DNA of 9,626 bases. Origin: Candidatus Fermentithermobacillaceae bacterium (lineage in GTDB: Bacteria; Bacillota; Sulfobacillia; Fermentithermobacillales; Fermentithermobacillaceae). Below are positions 1 to 7,133 of this stretch, piece after piece. A program made the translations under genes and the position numbers. Location: contig DUTL01000188.1 in the NCBI GenBank assembly GCA_012842105.1, forward strand, positions 1-9,626, in the 5' to 3' direction. Below the pieces are notes generated by a model that was given only the letters and a program-made list of their open reading frames with translations, was not told the origin of the DNA and did no database searches. The number at the start of each line of letters is the position of its first letter. Position 1 is the stretch's first letter.

Positions 1-133
1 GGCAGAGGGAGGAAATAGCAGGCCGGCTTACCTTTCGGACTTTTGATGAATGGCAGGATTATTACGACCGGCTCAAGATGGAAGAACTCAAAAGTCCGAA
101 AGGTAAGCCGGCCTGCTATTTCCTCCCTCTGCC
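1..133. repeat. Perfect 46-bp inverted repeat with 41-nt loop (fold-back) at the left edge
   Basis: Positions 1-46 are the exact reverse complement of 88-133; the loop is 47-87. The arms lie inside the 3' end of the minus-strand membrane-protein gene. Read on the plus strand, frame 3, the left arm and loop encode the end of that same protein: arm residues REEIAGRLTFRTF, then DEWQDYYDRLKMEEL from the loop, a plausible charged helix. Read on the minus strand through the loop, the gene gives an unconvincing hydrophobic stretch. The simplest reading is that the gene really continues as on the plus strand and the sequence folded back on itself, as in template-switch or inverted chimeras at contig ends. 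A real inverted duplication is possible. Whether the arms extend left of position 1 cannot be seen. Confidence 0.9.
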
Positions 134-827
134 GATCTAACATGCGCTCCATGGGAAACCGCTTCGAAAGGTCAATGCCTGACGGACTAAGATCTATACT
201 ATCCCTTACTGATGCAGATTTGCGAGTGTGGGGCACTATATACGTAACCTTTCTATACCCACATTCGGGGCAAACGTAAGAACGTTCGACAATCGGAGCC
301 AGGGCGTAACCCTCAACGTCCCGGCCTCCGCCAAAAACCACTTCATCGCGTATTTCAGTAACAACAGGCAATAAGGGATTGGTTGTGCAGTCAGGACACC
401 TTACTCCGAAAAGCGGAGAGACGAAAGCCTGGGCAAACCACGCCACTGCCAGCACAATGCCTACAATGCGCAAGTAATTCGAAAATGTGATACCCGTCCA
501 ACCCTCTAATGCGCATCTCGCCGGCTCTCCCTGAGCATCGAAAATAACAGTCAAAAGCCAGGGGTAACCTCGATACTCCAATCCTATGTGAATTCTAAAT
601 GCCTCCCCCTGAACCTCTGCTCTTGACTGCCTGGCGCTCATAAATGTTCCTTGACTTGCAACCGATCCGGCCCGCGAATCGCCGACCGCAAACTCCAGGG
701 CTGCCTGAACCAGGGAATCTGACCTGCCCATTAGCTGGCCGCTTCCACCTGTCGTATACCGACGAAGGCCAAAGGAAAAGGCGATAAGAATTACAGCCAG
801 GACTAAAACCCCATATCGTCTCCGCAC
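1..827 (-). CDS. Membrane protein with C-terminal zinc-ribbon-like Cys pairs, 3' end disturbed (partial)
   Basis: Open reading frame from a GTG at 827 to the window edge with no stop; about 246 codons precede the inverted repeat. The start is supported by GGAGG (revcomp of 836-840) 8 nt upstream. The protein has an N-terminal transmembrane helix or uncleaved signal anchor (residues ~5-20), a ~95-residue loop probably outside the cell, a second helix (~118-140), then a cytoplasmic part with CPDC (144/147) and CPEC (186/189). This looks like a zinc ribbon with a long insert between the two Cys pairs. I do not recognise the family and assign no function. Codons left of position 88 are probably fold-back artefact; the true C-terminus likely runs TFDEWQDYYDRLKMEEL and on. 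It is divergent from the peptide importer and separated by ~600 bp, so not obviously linked to it. Confidence 0.75.
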   Translation of the reverse strand, partial: MRRRYGVLVLAVILIAFSFGLRRYTTGGSGQLMGRSDSLVQAALEFAVGDSRAGSVASQGTFMSARQSRAEVQGEAFRIHIGLEYRGYPWLLTVIFDAQGEPARCALEGWTGITFSNYLRIVGIVLAVAWFAQAFVSPLFGVRCPDCTTNPLLPVVTEIRDEVVFGGGRDVEGYALAPIVERSYVCPECGYRKVTYIVPHTRKSASVRDSIDLSPSGIDLSKRFPMERMLDRQREEIAGRLTFRTFEFFHLEPVVIILPFIKSPKGKPACYFLPL

Positions 828-841
828 AGGTAACACCTCCT

Positions 842-1170
842 GTTTCTCTTTGCTATTGGCTGTCCGAAAGAGCCTGGGCACAATCGTTGCACAGCCTGCA
901 GGAAATTGGGCGCCTTTGGAAGACGTTTTGGGTGTTACTGCCCAAGGCAGGCACTGCCGACCGTACCGCTGAAACCAGCCGTCACTCGCATAAATATTAC
1001 GAAAAACTCGCTTGCATGTAACATCAAGAATCTCAGGCAGAACTTGCTTCCAGGTTTATGCCGGCGGAATTCTATGCGTTGTGTAAAGCCGCAATTCTAT
1101 GGACATAAGAGGCGATATATACATAAACAAGCAACCGGGCAGCCAAATAGCACGTTTTTCGGCCATTTAA
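842..1170. other. Intergenic region without recognisable genes
   Basis: Between the divergent membrane-protein gene and the importer promoter. A 95-codon plus-strand reading frame (906-1193) exists, but its translation is Cys/Arg/Asn-rich with no domain, no ribosome binding site and no homologue I recognise, so I treat it as chance. The minus-strand promoter of the membrane-protein gene should lie here, but I find no convincing -35/-10 pair. Confidence 0.5.
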
Positions 1171-1199
1171 TTGAACAATCTGTGTTTTTATAATATCAT
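1171..1199 (+). promoter_or_regulatory. Candidate sigma-A promoter for the peptide importer operon
   Basis: TTGAAC at 1171-1176 and TATCAT at 1194-1199 are separated by 17 nt, matching 4/6 and 5/6 of the housekeeping consensus, inside an AT-rich tract. Transcription would start near 1206, giving a leader of about 230 nt before the binding-protein gene. An overlapping TATAAT at 1189-1194 has no good -35 at the right distance. Confidence 0.5.
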
Positions 1200-1205
1200 A
1201 CGATA

Positions 1206-1435
1206 AATATGCACAGGAGCCTTTGAATAGGCTCTTAAGGTTGTGGGCCCTTCGTCACAGAGCCTGTGCCCGGGTAAAACAGTTCCATTGAGGTATTCTT
1301 CCAGGCTGTTTCTGGATAAAAAAGGAGTTTCACAACCATGTGCAGAGATGTAACATAATGAGGTGGCAACCATACCACGGGAAAACCACCAACTAGATGC
1401 ACTAACTAAATGTACTAATTTTGGGAGGGGAATCA
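1206..1435 (+). promoter_or_regulatory. Long, potentially structured 5' leader of the importer operon
   Basis: The first part can fold as a three-way junction: outer stem GCACAG (1211-1216) with CTGTGC (1264-1269), hairpin GAGCCT/AGGCTC (1217-1222/1229-1234), and a short TGTG/CACA hairpin (1242-1245/1256-1259). A further small hairpin is TCCAG/CTGGA (1300-1304/1312-1316). A six-codon ORF with its own ribosome binding site follows at 1338. I do not recognise a known riboswitch class, and there is no T-run terminator before the gene, so any control would be translational or through the small ORF. The pairings were found by eye, with no energy calculation. Confidence 0.3.
1338..1358 (+). CDS. 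Possible six-codon leader peptide (MCRDVT)
   Basis: ATG at 1338 is preceded by GGAG at 1324-1327 after a run of A (10-nt spacer). It reads Met-Cys-Arg-Asp-Val-Thr and ends at TAA, immediately followed by TGA. It lies in the leader 77 nt upstream of the binding-protein start. Good initiation context is the only support; such a short ORF can arise by chance. Confidence 0.2.
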   Translation: MCRDVT

Positions 1436-3148
1436 ATGCAAATCAAGAAGACGGCCGTGGTGTTCACCTGCGTTCTGCTTGTTGCTTCACTACTTGCAGG
1501 TTGCGGGCCAAAGAAACAGTCACTGCCGGCAATCAGGTTCCTGGCTGATGACAGCGAAGCCGCCAAGAAGTATGCACAGGGGCTTCAGGAAATCTTCAGA
1601 AAGAACCTGGGAATTGAGCTGGTACTGGAAAACGTCGACTTCAAAACACGTTTGCAGAAGATGAGAGACCAAGACTTCGACCTCGTCTTTGCAGGATGGG
1701 GAGCAGACTACAACGACCCCATGAGTTTCATAGACCTTTGGGTAACAGACGGCCCTTACAACGACGTGGGCTGGTCAAATGAGGAGTTCGACGAACTGGT
1801 AACTCTGGCCAAAACATCCACTGACCAACAAGAACGCATGGAAGCAATGGCCAAAGCAGAAAAGATTCTTCTGGATGAAGCACCTATTATCCCTGTCTAC
1901 TGGCGCCAAAGAAACTTTGCAGAGCACCCCTGGGCCAAAGGCATTGTCAGAACAGCCTTTGCTCCGAGCAACGAGTGGAAATGGGCATATACAGAAGGCA
2001 GGCCCGGCGGAGACAATGAGCTTAACCTAAACCTTGGCGAAGAGCCCCCGGATCTTCAGTCTGTAACTTGTACCGATACAGTTTCTATTGACATTCTTAA
2101 CGCCACCCTGGAAGGCCTTGTTCGAATGAACCCTGACGGAGTGTACGAGCAAGGATCAGGGCTAGCTGAAAGCTGGACTGTTTCCGATGACGGGCTGGTT
2201 TATACATTTACTATTAAGGACGGCCTAAAGTGGTCTAATGGAGAACCCCTTACCGCACACGACTTTGAATATGCATGGAAAACCGTAGTTGACCCCAGGA
2301 CCGCATCTCAGTACAACTACATCATGTTCTTCGTTAAGGGAGCAGAGGATGTAGCGAATGTTGAGATTCCTGATGAGGAGGAAGATCCTGAAGGCTACAA
2401 AGACGCCATTGCTGAACTGCAAGAAGCCCTGGACAACATGGGTGTGCAGGCTATCGACGACAACCACCTGGTGGTTACGCTGGAAGCTCCCAGCACGTTC
2501 TTCCTGAGCCTGTGTGCGTTCTCTACCTACTATCCGCTTAACCAAAAGGCCCACGAGCAATGGGGCGAAGGATACGCTACAGAGGTCGACAAGATGCTTT
2601 ACTGTGGCCCCTTCGTGATTGATGAATGGAAACACGGAAGCAAGATGGTCCTCAAAAAGAACACCGGTTACTGGGATGCTGACAACGTCAAACTTGATAG
2701 CATTCACTTCGACATGATCAAAGACATTAACACTCCGGTTACCATGTATGAAGCAAACGAACTCGATGCAATTGGCGTTCCCGGAGACTTCATTCCCAAG
2801 TTCCAGTCAGAGCGCCCTGACGAGTTCAAACAGATGCCCGAGGCAGTTTCATTCTACCTTGAGTGCAATCTGAACCACCCTCTGCTTAAGGACCCCAAGG
2901 TTCGACAGGCTCTGTCACTTGCCTTGGACAGGCAGGAATACTGCGACAATGTGCTCAGAAACTACTCTGAACCTGCGTATGCCTACTGTCCTCCGTCAAT
3001 GCAAGGAGCTGAACCAGGCGAGGTCTTTGTAGAGAAGTACCTAAAGGATTATCTGCCCATTACCGGAGACGTTGCTAGAGCACAAAAACTCTTTAAGGAA
3101 GCGGTTGAGGCCCTCGGGTACGAAGCGCCTGAACCTCCTACAAAATAG
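1436..3148 (+). CDS. oppA: Circularly permuted oligopeptide-binding lipoprotein (OppA/DppA-like, SBP_bac_5)
   Basis: 570-residue ABC importer binding protein. ATG 1436 is the start, with GGGAGGGG 7 nt upstream; an in-frame TTG at 1421 lies within that ribosome binding site and is rejected. A lipoprotein signal ends in LLAGC (Cys23), so the protein should be anchored outside the membrane. Residues ~30-187 match what is normally the C-terminal part of OppA: FLADDSEAAKKYAQGLQEIF, then AGWGADYNDPMSF at 86-98 and a WKWAY ending at ~181-185. From ~193 the canonical mature N-terminus begins (ELNLNLGEEPPDLQS), followed by SWTVSDDGLVYTFTI, the GPFVIDEWK region and VRQALSLALDRQ at 489-500. It ends with FKEAVEALGYEAPEPPTK, just where OppA normally enters the segment found here at the N-terminus. 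The blocks are complete but circularly permuted. An acidic insert (DEEEDPEG, ~313-320) lies in the middle region. It is first in the importer operon, so it probably binds peptides for OppBCDF; the exact ligand is unknown. Confidence 0.93.
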   Translation: MQIKKTAVVFTCVLLVASLLAGCGPKKQSLPAIRFLADDSEAAKKYAQGLQEIFRKNLGIELVLENVDFKTRLQKMRDQDFDLVFAGWGADYNDPMSFIDLWVTDGPYNDVGWSNEEFDELVTLAKTSTDQQERMEAMAKAEKILLDEAPIIPVYWRQRNFAEHPWAKGIVRTAFAPSNEWKWAYTEGRPGGDNELNLNLGEEPPDLQSVTCTDTVSIDILNATLEGLVRMNPDGVYEQGSGLAESWTVSDDGLVYTFTIKDGLKWSNGEPLTAHDFEYAWKTVVDPRTASQYNYIMFFVKGAEDVANVEIPDEEEDPEGYKDAIAELQEALDNMGVQAIDDNHLVVTLEAPSTFFLSLCAFSTYYPLNQKAHEQWGEGYATEVDKMLYCGPFVIDEWKHGSKMVLKKNTGYWDADNVKLDSIHFDMIKDINTPVTMYEANELDAIGVPGDFIPKFQSERPDEFKQMPEAVSFYLECNLNHPLLKDPKVRQALSLALDRQEYCDNVLRNYSEPAYAYCPPSMQGAEPGEVFVEKYLKDYLPITGDVARAQKLFKEAVEALGYEAPEPPTK

Positions 3149-3186
3149 CAGATGATGCATTAGTTACCGAGTATGTGAGAGAGTCC

Positions 3187-3219
3187 AGGACGAGGAGCCT
3201 CCCGCAGGCTCCTCGTCTT
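3187..3219 (+). terminator. Strong intercistronic hairpin between oppA and oppB
   Basis: GACGAGGAGCCT (3189-3200) pairs perfectly with AGGCTCCTCGTC (3206-3217) around a 5-nt loop; a G-T wobble and one A-T extend the stem to 14. It is followed by TCAT rather than a T-run, so it is probably a leaky terminator or 3' mRNA-stabilising hairpin. This is common after binding-protein genes, which are needed in excess of the permease. The oppB ribosome binding site begins 4 nt downstream. Confidence 0.75.
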
Positions 3220-3236
3220 CATAAGGAGGCGAGGAA

Positions 3237-4166
3237 ATGGGACGATACATCTTAAGACGATTCGGCTTTATGCTTATTTCATTATGGGTAATAGTAACCG
3301 TAAGTTTCATTCTGATGAACGCGGTCCCAGGTGGCCCCTTTACAAGTGTGAAACTCACGCCCCTGGTGGAAAAACAACTCGAGCGCAAATACGGACTGGA
3401 CAAACCCAGGTGGCAGCAGTACATCACACTCTTAAAGAACCTTTTGCGCTTCGACCTTGGCCTTTCAATACGTGAGCGAGGCCGGAGCGTTAACGATATC
3501 ATAAAGTATACTTTTCCAACATCGGCGGTACTTGGGTTAGAAGCGCTTACCTTTGCCGTTACGCTAGGGCTGGCTTTAGGAATCATAGCAGCTCTATATC
3601 GTGGCAAAGGGCTTGACTATGCAGCCATTATAATAGCGGTTATAGGAGTTTCGATTCCCAATTTCGTTGTGGCATCAATTCTTCAATACGTATTTGGTTA
3701 TAAGTTAAACCTCCTGCCTATTGCCAGGTGGGAGAGCTTCAAGCACACAATACTGCCTGCGTTTGCCCTGGGGCTTGGTACCCTTGCAAGCATGACAAGG
3801 ATGATGAGGTCTAGCATGCTGGAAGTGCTTAGCCAGGATTTCATCCGTACAGCCAAAGCGAAAGGGCTTACCTCGGCCCAGATAATATGGCGTCACGGAG
3901 TAAGAAACGCTATCCTGCCAATAGTCACAATCCTTGGCCCGCTTACTGCAGCCATCACTACAGGCACTCTGGTGATTGAGCGTATGTTTGGTATTCCAGG
4001 GCTGGGTAAGTACTTTGTTGAGAGCATATACAACCGGGATTACCCAATGATAATGGGAACAACGGTTTTCTACTCCGCCATACTGCTTTTCATGACGTTT
4101 CTCGTAGACATTGCATACGGCCTTGTTGATCCCAGAATCAGAATTGCAAGAGGAAAGGGGGACTGA
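3237..4166 (+). CDS. oppB: Peptide ABC importer permease, OppB/DppB type
   Basis: 309-residue inner-membrane permease, the usual length for OppB/DppB. ATG 3237 follows AAGGAGG with a 7-nt spacer. The N-terminus (YILRRFGFMLISLWVIVTVS) is the typical first helix of this family. There follow an external loop (~31-92), helices at ~97-119, ~128-150 and ~170-185, then the cytoplasmic EAA coupling loop (~188-230: RSSMLEVLSQDFIRTAKAKG, then HGVRNAILPIV). After it come ERMFGIPGLGKYF and the terminal DPRIR signature at 298-302. It should pair with OppC to form the channel and contact the ATPases through the EAA loop. It ends 3 nt before oppC, consistent with translational coupling. Family assignment is secure; oligopeptide versus dipeptide specificity is not resolvable. 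Confidence 0.95.
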   Translation: MGRYILRRFGFMLISLWVIVTVSFILMNAVPGGPFTSVKLTPLVEKQLERKYGLDKPRWQQYITLLKNLLRFDLGLSIRERGRSVNDIIKYTFPTSAVLGLEALTFAVTLGLALGIIAALYRGKGLDYAAIIIAVIGVSIPNFVVASILQYVFGYKLNLLPIARWESFKHTILPAFALGLGTLASMTRMMRSSMLEVLSQDFIRTAKAKGLTSAQIIWRHGVRNAILPIVTILGPLTAAITTGTLVIERMFGIPGLGKYFVESIYNRDYPMIMGTTVFYSAILLFMTFLVDIAYGLVDPRIRIARGKGD

Positions 4167-4169
4167 CCG

Positions 4170-5093
4170 GTGCTTAGATACAATCCAAAACCTGAAGACT
4201 TTATCCCCCTCACCCTGGATGAAAAGGAAAGCGATGCAATCACCAGGCCGCCTATAGGGTACTGGCAAGACGTATGGATGCGCTTTCGGAAAAACAAGCT
4301 GGCGCTTACGGGCCTGGCTATCCTTGCCATACTGGGGATAATGGCGATAACCGGCCCTATTATCAGCCAATGGGATTACCGTGAGTGCGACTACGGCCAC
4401 TTCAACGAATTCGTGAGCAGCAGCCACTGGTTCGGCACAGACTACCTTGGTAGGGACATGTTTACCAGGCTGTGGCACGGCACCAGGATATCGGTATTCA
4501 TCGGTGTGACTGCAGCGGTCATTGACCTTGTAATCGGCGTGATCTGGGGGGGCATCGCCGGCTATTTCGGGGGCATTGTAGACGACATAATGATGCGCAT
4601 AGTTGACATACTTTACGGCATACCGTACCTTCTGGTGGTAATCTTGCTTCTGGTTGTTATGGAACCAGGGCTAGCCTCTATCATCATAGCCATGAGTTTA
4701 ACCGGATGGGTAGGCATGGCCAGGTTAGTGAGAGGCCAGGTGCTCCAGTTGAAAGAGATGGAATACGTGCTTGCAGCCAGGTCTATAGGTGCATCTCCTC
4801 GCAGGATCATTGCCAGGCACTTGATCCCCAATACGATGGGAGTTGTCCTGGTAAGCCTTACCTCGAGTATCCCAGGAGCCATTTTCGGCGAGGCGTTCTT
4901 AAGCTTCATCGGCTTGGGAGTGCCAATGCCGCAGGCAAGCCTTGGAACCCTGGCAAACGAAGGTTACCAGGTACTTCGGATATACCCTCAGAACATGATT
5001 ATTCCTGCAGTAGCCATGAGTTTGCTAATACTATCGTTTAACTTCGTCGGCGACGGACTCAGAGACGCTCTTGACCCGCGCCTGCGCCAATAA
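4170..5093 (+). CDS. oppC: Peptide ABC importer permease, OppC/DppC type
   Basis: 307 residues from a GTG start 3 nt after the oppB stop, with AGGAAAGGGGG just upstream. A ~40-residue cytoplasmic N-terminal extension, typical of OppC, precedes the first helix (~43-62). Family hallmarks are HWFGTDYLGRDMFTRLWHGT (86-105), several hydrophobic helices, the EAA coupling loop at ~188-220 (MEYVLAARSIGASPRRIIAR, then HLIPN), and the terminal GDGLRDALDPR (294-304). It forms the second half of the channel with OppB. It is complete, with no anomalies seen. The stop TAA at 5091-5093 runs straight into the oppD ribosome binding site. Confidence 0.95.
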   Translation: MLRYNPKPEDFIPLTLDEKESDAITRPPIGYWQDVWMRFRKNKLALTGLAILAILGIMAITGPIISQWDYRECDYGHFNEFVSSSHWFGTDYLGRDMFTRLWHGTRISVFIGVTAAVIDLVIGVIWGGIAGYFGGIVDDIMMRIVDILYGIPYLLVVILLLVVMEPGLASIIIAMSLTGWVGMARLVRGQVLQLKEMEYVLAARSIGASPRRIIARHLIPNTMGVVLVSLTSSIPGAIFGEAFLSFIGLGVPMPQASLGTLANEGYQVLRIYPQNMIIPAVAMSLLILSFNFVGDGLRDALDPRLRQ

Positions 5094-5106
5094 GGAGGGA
5101 TCTTAC

Positions 5107-6171
5107 ATGGAACAAACAATTACTGACCAGGAGTTGAGCAAGGCAGCCGGAAAACCACTGCTCTCCATAGAAGATCTCCAGGTATCTTTTCACACCTATG
5201 CAGGCGAAGTGCATGCAGTACGCGGTGTTACCTATTCTGTGGAACAGGGCGGTTCCCTTGCCGTTGTTGGAGAATCGGGCTGCGGAAAAACCGTAACCGT
5301 TCAGGCGGTAATGGGATTGACACCTATGCCGCCAGGCGAGATCAAGGGTGGCAGGATTATATTTGACGGCAAAAACCTGTTGACGCTGTCAGAAAAGCAA
5401 ATGCAATCTGTAAGGGGCAAAGACATAGGCATGATCTTTCAAGATCCTATGACGGGGCTGAACCCTACCATGACAGTTGGCCGCCAGATTGCCGAAGCAA
5501 TAGTAAAACACCAAAACCTATCCAGGCGTGAGGCAACGGAAAGGGCTGTGGAGATGCTCAGCCTCGTTGAGATACCCAACCCGGGAGTGAGGGCATATCA
5601 ATATCCTCACGAATTCAGCGGAGGAATGCGCCAAAGGGCCATGATAGCCATAGCCCTGGCATGTGAGCCGCTTCTGCTCATTGCCGATGAACCAACAACT
5701 TCACTGGACGTGACCATCCAGTCACAAATCCTGGAACTCCTGCAAAGTCTGCAGGACCGGTTGGGAATGACCATAGTGCTAATCACTCATAACCTGGGAG
5801 TCGTGGCACGCCTTTCAAGAAACATCGTCGTAATGTACGCAGGCAAGGTTGTGGAAAGCGGCTCGTCTTCAGACATATTTTACAATTCGGCCCATCCTTA
5901 CACTCAGGCGCTGCTTCAGTCAGTGCCAAGGCTGGACAGGCCAAGCAGAATGGAACTAGCGTCTATCCCAGGCACTCCACCGGATCTTTTTCAACCGCCG
6001 GCAGGTTGCGCCTTTGCGCCCAGATGCAAATACGCCATGAAGGTTTGCATAGAACACGACGCCCAACCTACTGTAGTTGGGGATGGCCACTACGTATCGT
6101 GCTGGCTGCATCACAAAGCCAACCCCAATCCTTTGACACAGAAGTTGCAGAACGGGGGGTCATACCAGTGA
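5107..6171 (+). CDS. oppD: Peptide ABC importer ATPase, OppD/DppD type
   Basis: 354-residue ATP-binding subunit. The start is ATG 5107 with AAGGAGGGA 8 nt upstream; an earlier in-frame TTG at 5071 would lie inside oppC without its own ribosome binding site. Walker A GESGCGKT (55-62), Q-loop Gln112, signature SGGMR (171-175), Walker B LLLIADE (189-195) and switch His228 are intact, so it should hydrolyse ATP. The D-loop reads TTSLDVT rather than the more usual TTALDVT, a conservative change. The C-terminal oligopeptide domain carries Cys301, 307, 314 and 332 (CAFAPRC, VC, SC), the pattern linked to a 4Fe-4S site in this family. It overlaps oppF by 4 nt and should form a heterodimer with OppF beneath OppBC. 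Confidence 0.95.
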   Translation: MEQTITDQELSKAAGKPLLSIEDLQVSFHTYAGEVHAVRGVTYSVEQGGSLAVVGESGCGKTVTVQAVMGLTPMPPGEIKGGRIIFDGKNLLTLSEKQMQSVRGKDIGMIFQDPMTGLNPTMTVGRQIAEAIVKHQNLSRREATERAVEMLSLVEIPNPGVRAYQYPHEFSGGMRQRAMIAIALACEPLLLIADEPTTSLDVTIQSQILELLQSLQDRLGMTIVLITHNLGVVARLSRNIVVMYAGKVVESGSSSDIFYNSAHPYTQALLQSVPRLDRPSRMELASIPGTPPDLFQPPAGCAFAPRCKYAMKVCIEHDAQPTVVGDGHYVSCWLHHKANPNPLTQKLQNGGSYQ

Positions 6172-7124
6172 CTGATTCAGTTGCCCTTCAAGTTGACAAC
6201 TTGAGAAAGTACTTCCAGGTAGGAAAACGCCAGACTCTCAAGGCGGTTGATGACGTATCGTTTACAGTGAACAAGGGCGAAGTGCTGGGAATCGTAGGAG
6301 AAAGCGGATGTGGCAAAACAACTCTGGGCAGGACCGTTGCCAGACTGTATGAGCCTACGTCAGGCAAAATCCTGTTCAACGGCAAGGATATTACAACCAA
6401 GCCCGATGCTGAACTTCTTTGGTTTCGCAAGAAACTTCAAATGATCTTTCAGGATCCTTATGCGTCTTTGGACCCGCGGATGACAGTGGGCGAGATCATA
6501 GCCGAACCAATGGATATCCACAACCTGGCAAGCGGTTCGGAACGCCATGAAAAGATCAACTACCTTCTTAGCATTGTTGGGCTTAACCCGGAGCACGCCA
6601 ACAGGTTCCCCCATGAGTTCTCAGGTGGCCAGAGGCAGAGAATTGGGATAGCACGGGCTCTGGCTGTAGACCCGGAGTTCATAATAGCTGATGAACCCAT
6701 TTCATCACTGGACGTTTCGATTCAAGCACAAATAGTGAACCTGCTAACCCGGCTCCAAGAAGAACGGGGCCTTTCGTTCATGTTCATTGCTCACGACCTT
6801 TCCATGGTGCGTCATTTCTCACACAGGGTCGCAGTTATGTACCTGGGAAAGGTAGTCGAAATAGCCCCTTCAGGCCAGATACACGCGTCACCGCTACACC
6901 CTTATACAAAGGCTCTCATGTCTGCCAACCCAATTCCTGACCCGGTTGTAGAAGGCTCAAGGACTCGCATTAGTTTGCCAGGCGAAGTGCCTAGCCCCAT
7001 AAATCCGCCGCCAGGCTGCAGGTTCGCAGGGAGATGCCCCCATGCCCATGGCCGGTGCACAGAAGAAGACCCTGTCTTGAAAGAAGTCGAGAAAGGCCAC
7101 CGGGTATCGTGTTTTCTTTACTGA
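6168..7124 (+). CDS. oppF: Peptide ABC importer ATPase, OppF/DppF type
   Basis: 318-residue ATP-binding subunit. GTG 6168 overlaps the oppD stop (GTGA) and follows a G-run (6153-6158); the frame is open further upstream, but that part lies within oppD and is not OppF-like. Walker A GESGCGKT (44-51), Gln95, FSGGQRQR (151-158), FIIADEPISSLDVSIQAQ (171-188) and switch His209 are intact. The C-terminal domain has Cys284, 290, 297 and 315 (GCRFAGRC, RC, SC), again the possible Fe-S arrangement. It is the last gene of the operon, with a palindrome starting 10 nt after its stop. Length and motif order are normal for OppF/DppF. Confidence 0.95.
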   Translation: MTDSVALQVDNLRKYFQVGKRQTLKAVDDVSFTVNKGEVLGIVGESGCGKTTLGRTVARLYEPTSGKILFNGKDITTKPDAELLWFRKKLQMIFQDPYASLDPRMTVGEIIAEPMDIHNLASGSERHEKINYLLSIVGLNPEHANRFPHEFSGGQRQRIGIARALAVDPEFIIADEPISSLDVSIQAQIVNLLTRLQEERGLSFMFIAHDLSMVRHFSHRVAVMYLGKVVEIAPSGQIHASPLHPYTKALMSANPIPDPVVEGSRTRISLPGEVPSPINPPPGCRFAGRCPHAHGRCTEEDPVLKEVEKGHRVSCFLY

Positions 7125-7133
7125 AGCCACAAC

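Noticed and set aside
43..279. Plus-strand 78-codon open reading frame across the left-edge repeat.
   Set aside because: It is antisense to the zinc-ribbon membrane-protein gene and in a different frame from the fold-back copy of that gene.
906..1193. Plus-strand 95-codon open reading frame in the intergenic region.
   Set aside because: No initiation signal, odd composition, no recognised similarity; it overlaps the candidate promoter.
1171..1194. TTGAAC plus perfect TATAAT (1189-1194) as promoter.
   Set aside because: Spacer is only 12 nt; the TATCAT box five bases downstream gives the correct 17-nt spacing.
1355..1390. T-box-like sequence GAGGTGGCAACC...CCACGGG in the importer leader.
   Set aside because: The spacing differs from the conserved GGGTGGNACCGCG motif, there is no recognisable specifier stem and no following T-run terminator.
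2225..2707. Minus-strand 160-codon open reading frame inside the binding-protein gene.
   Set aside because: Shadow of the strongly conserved plus-strand gene; no ribosome binding site or domain.
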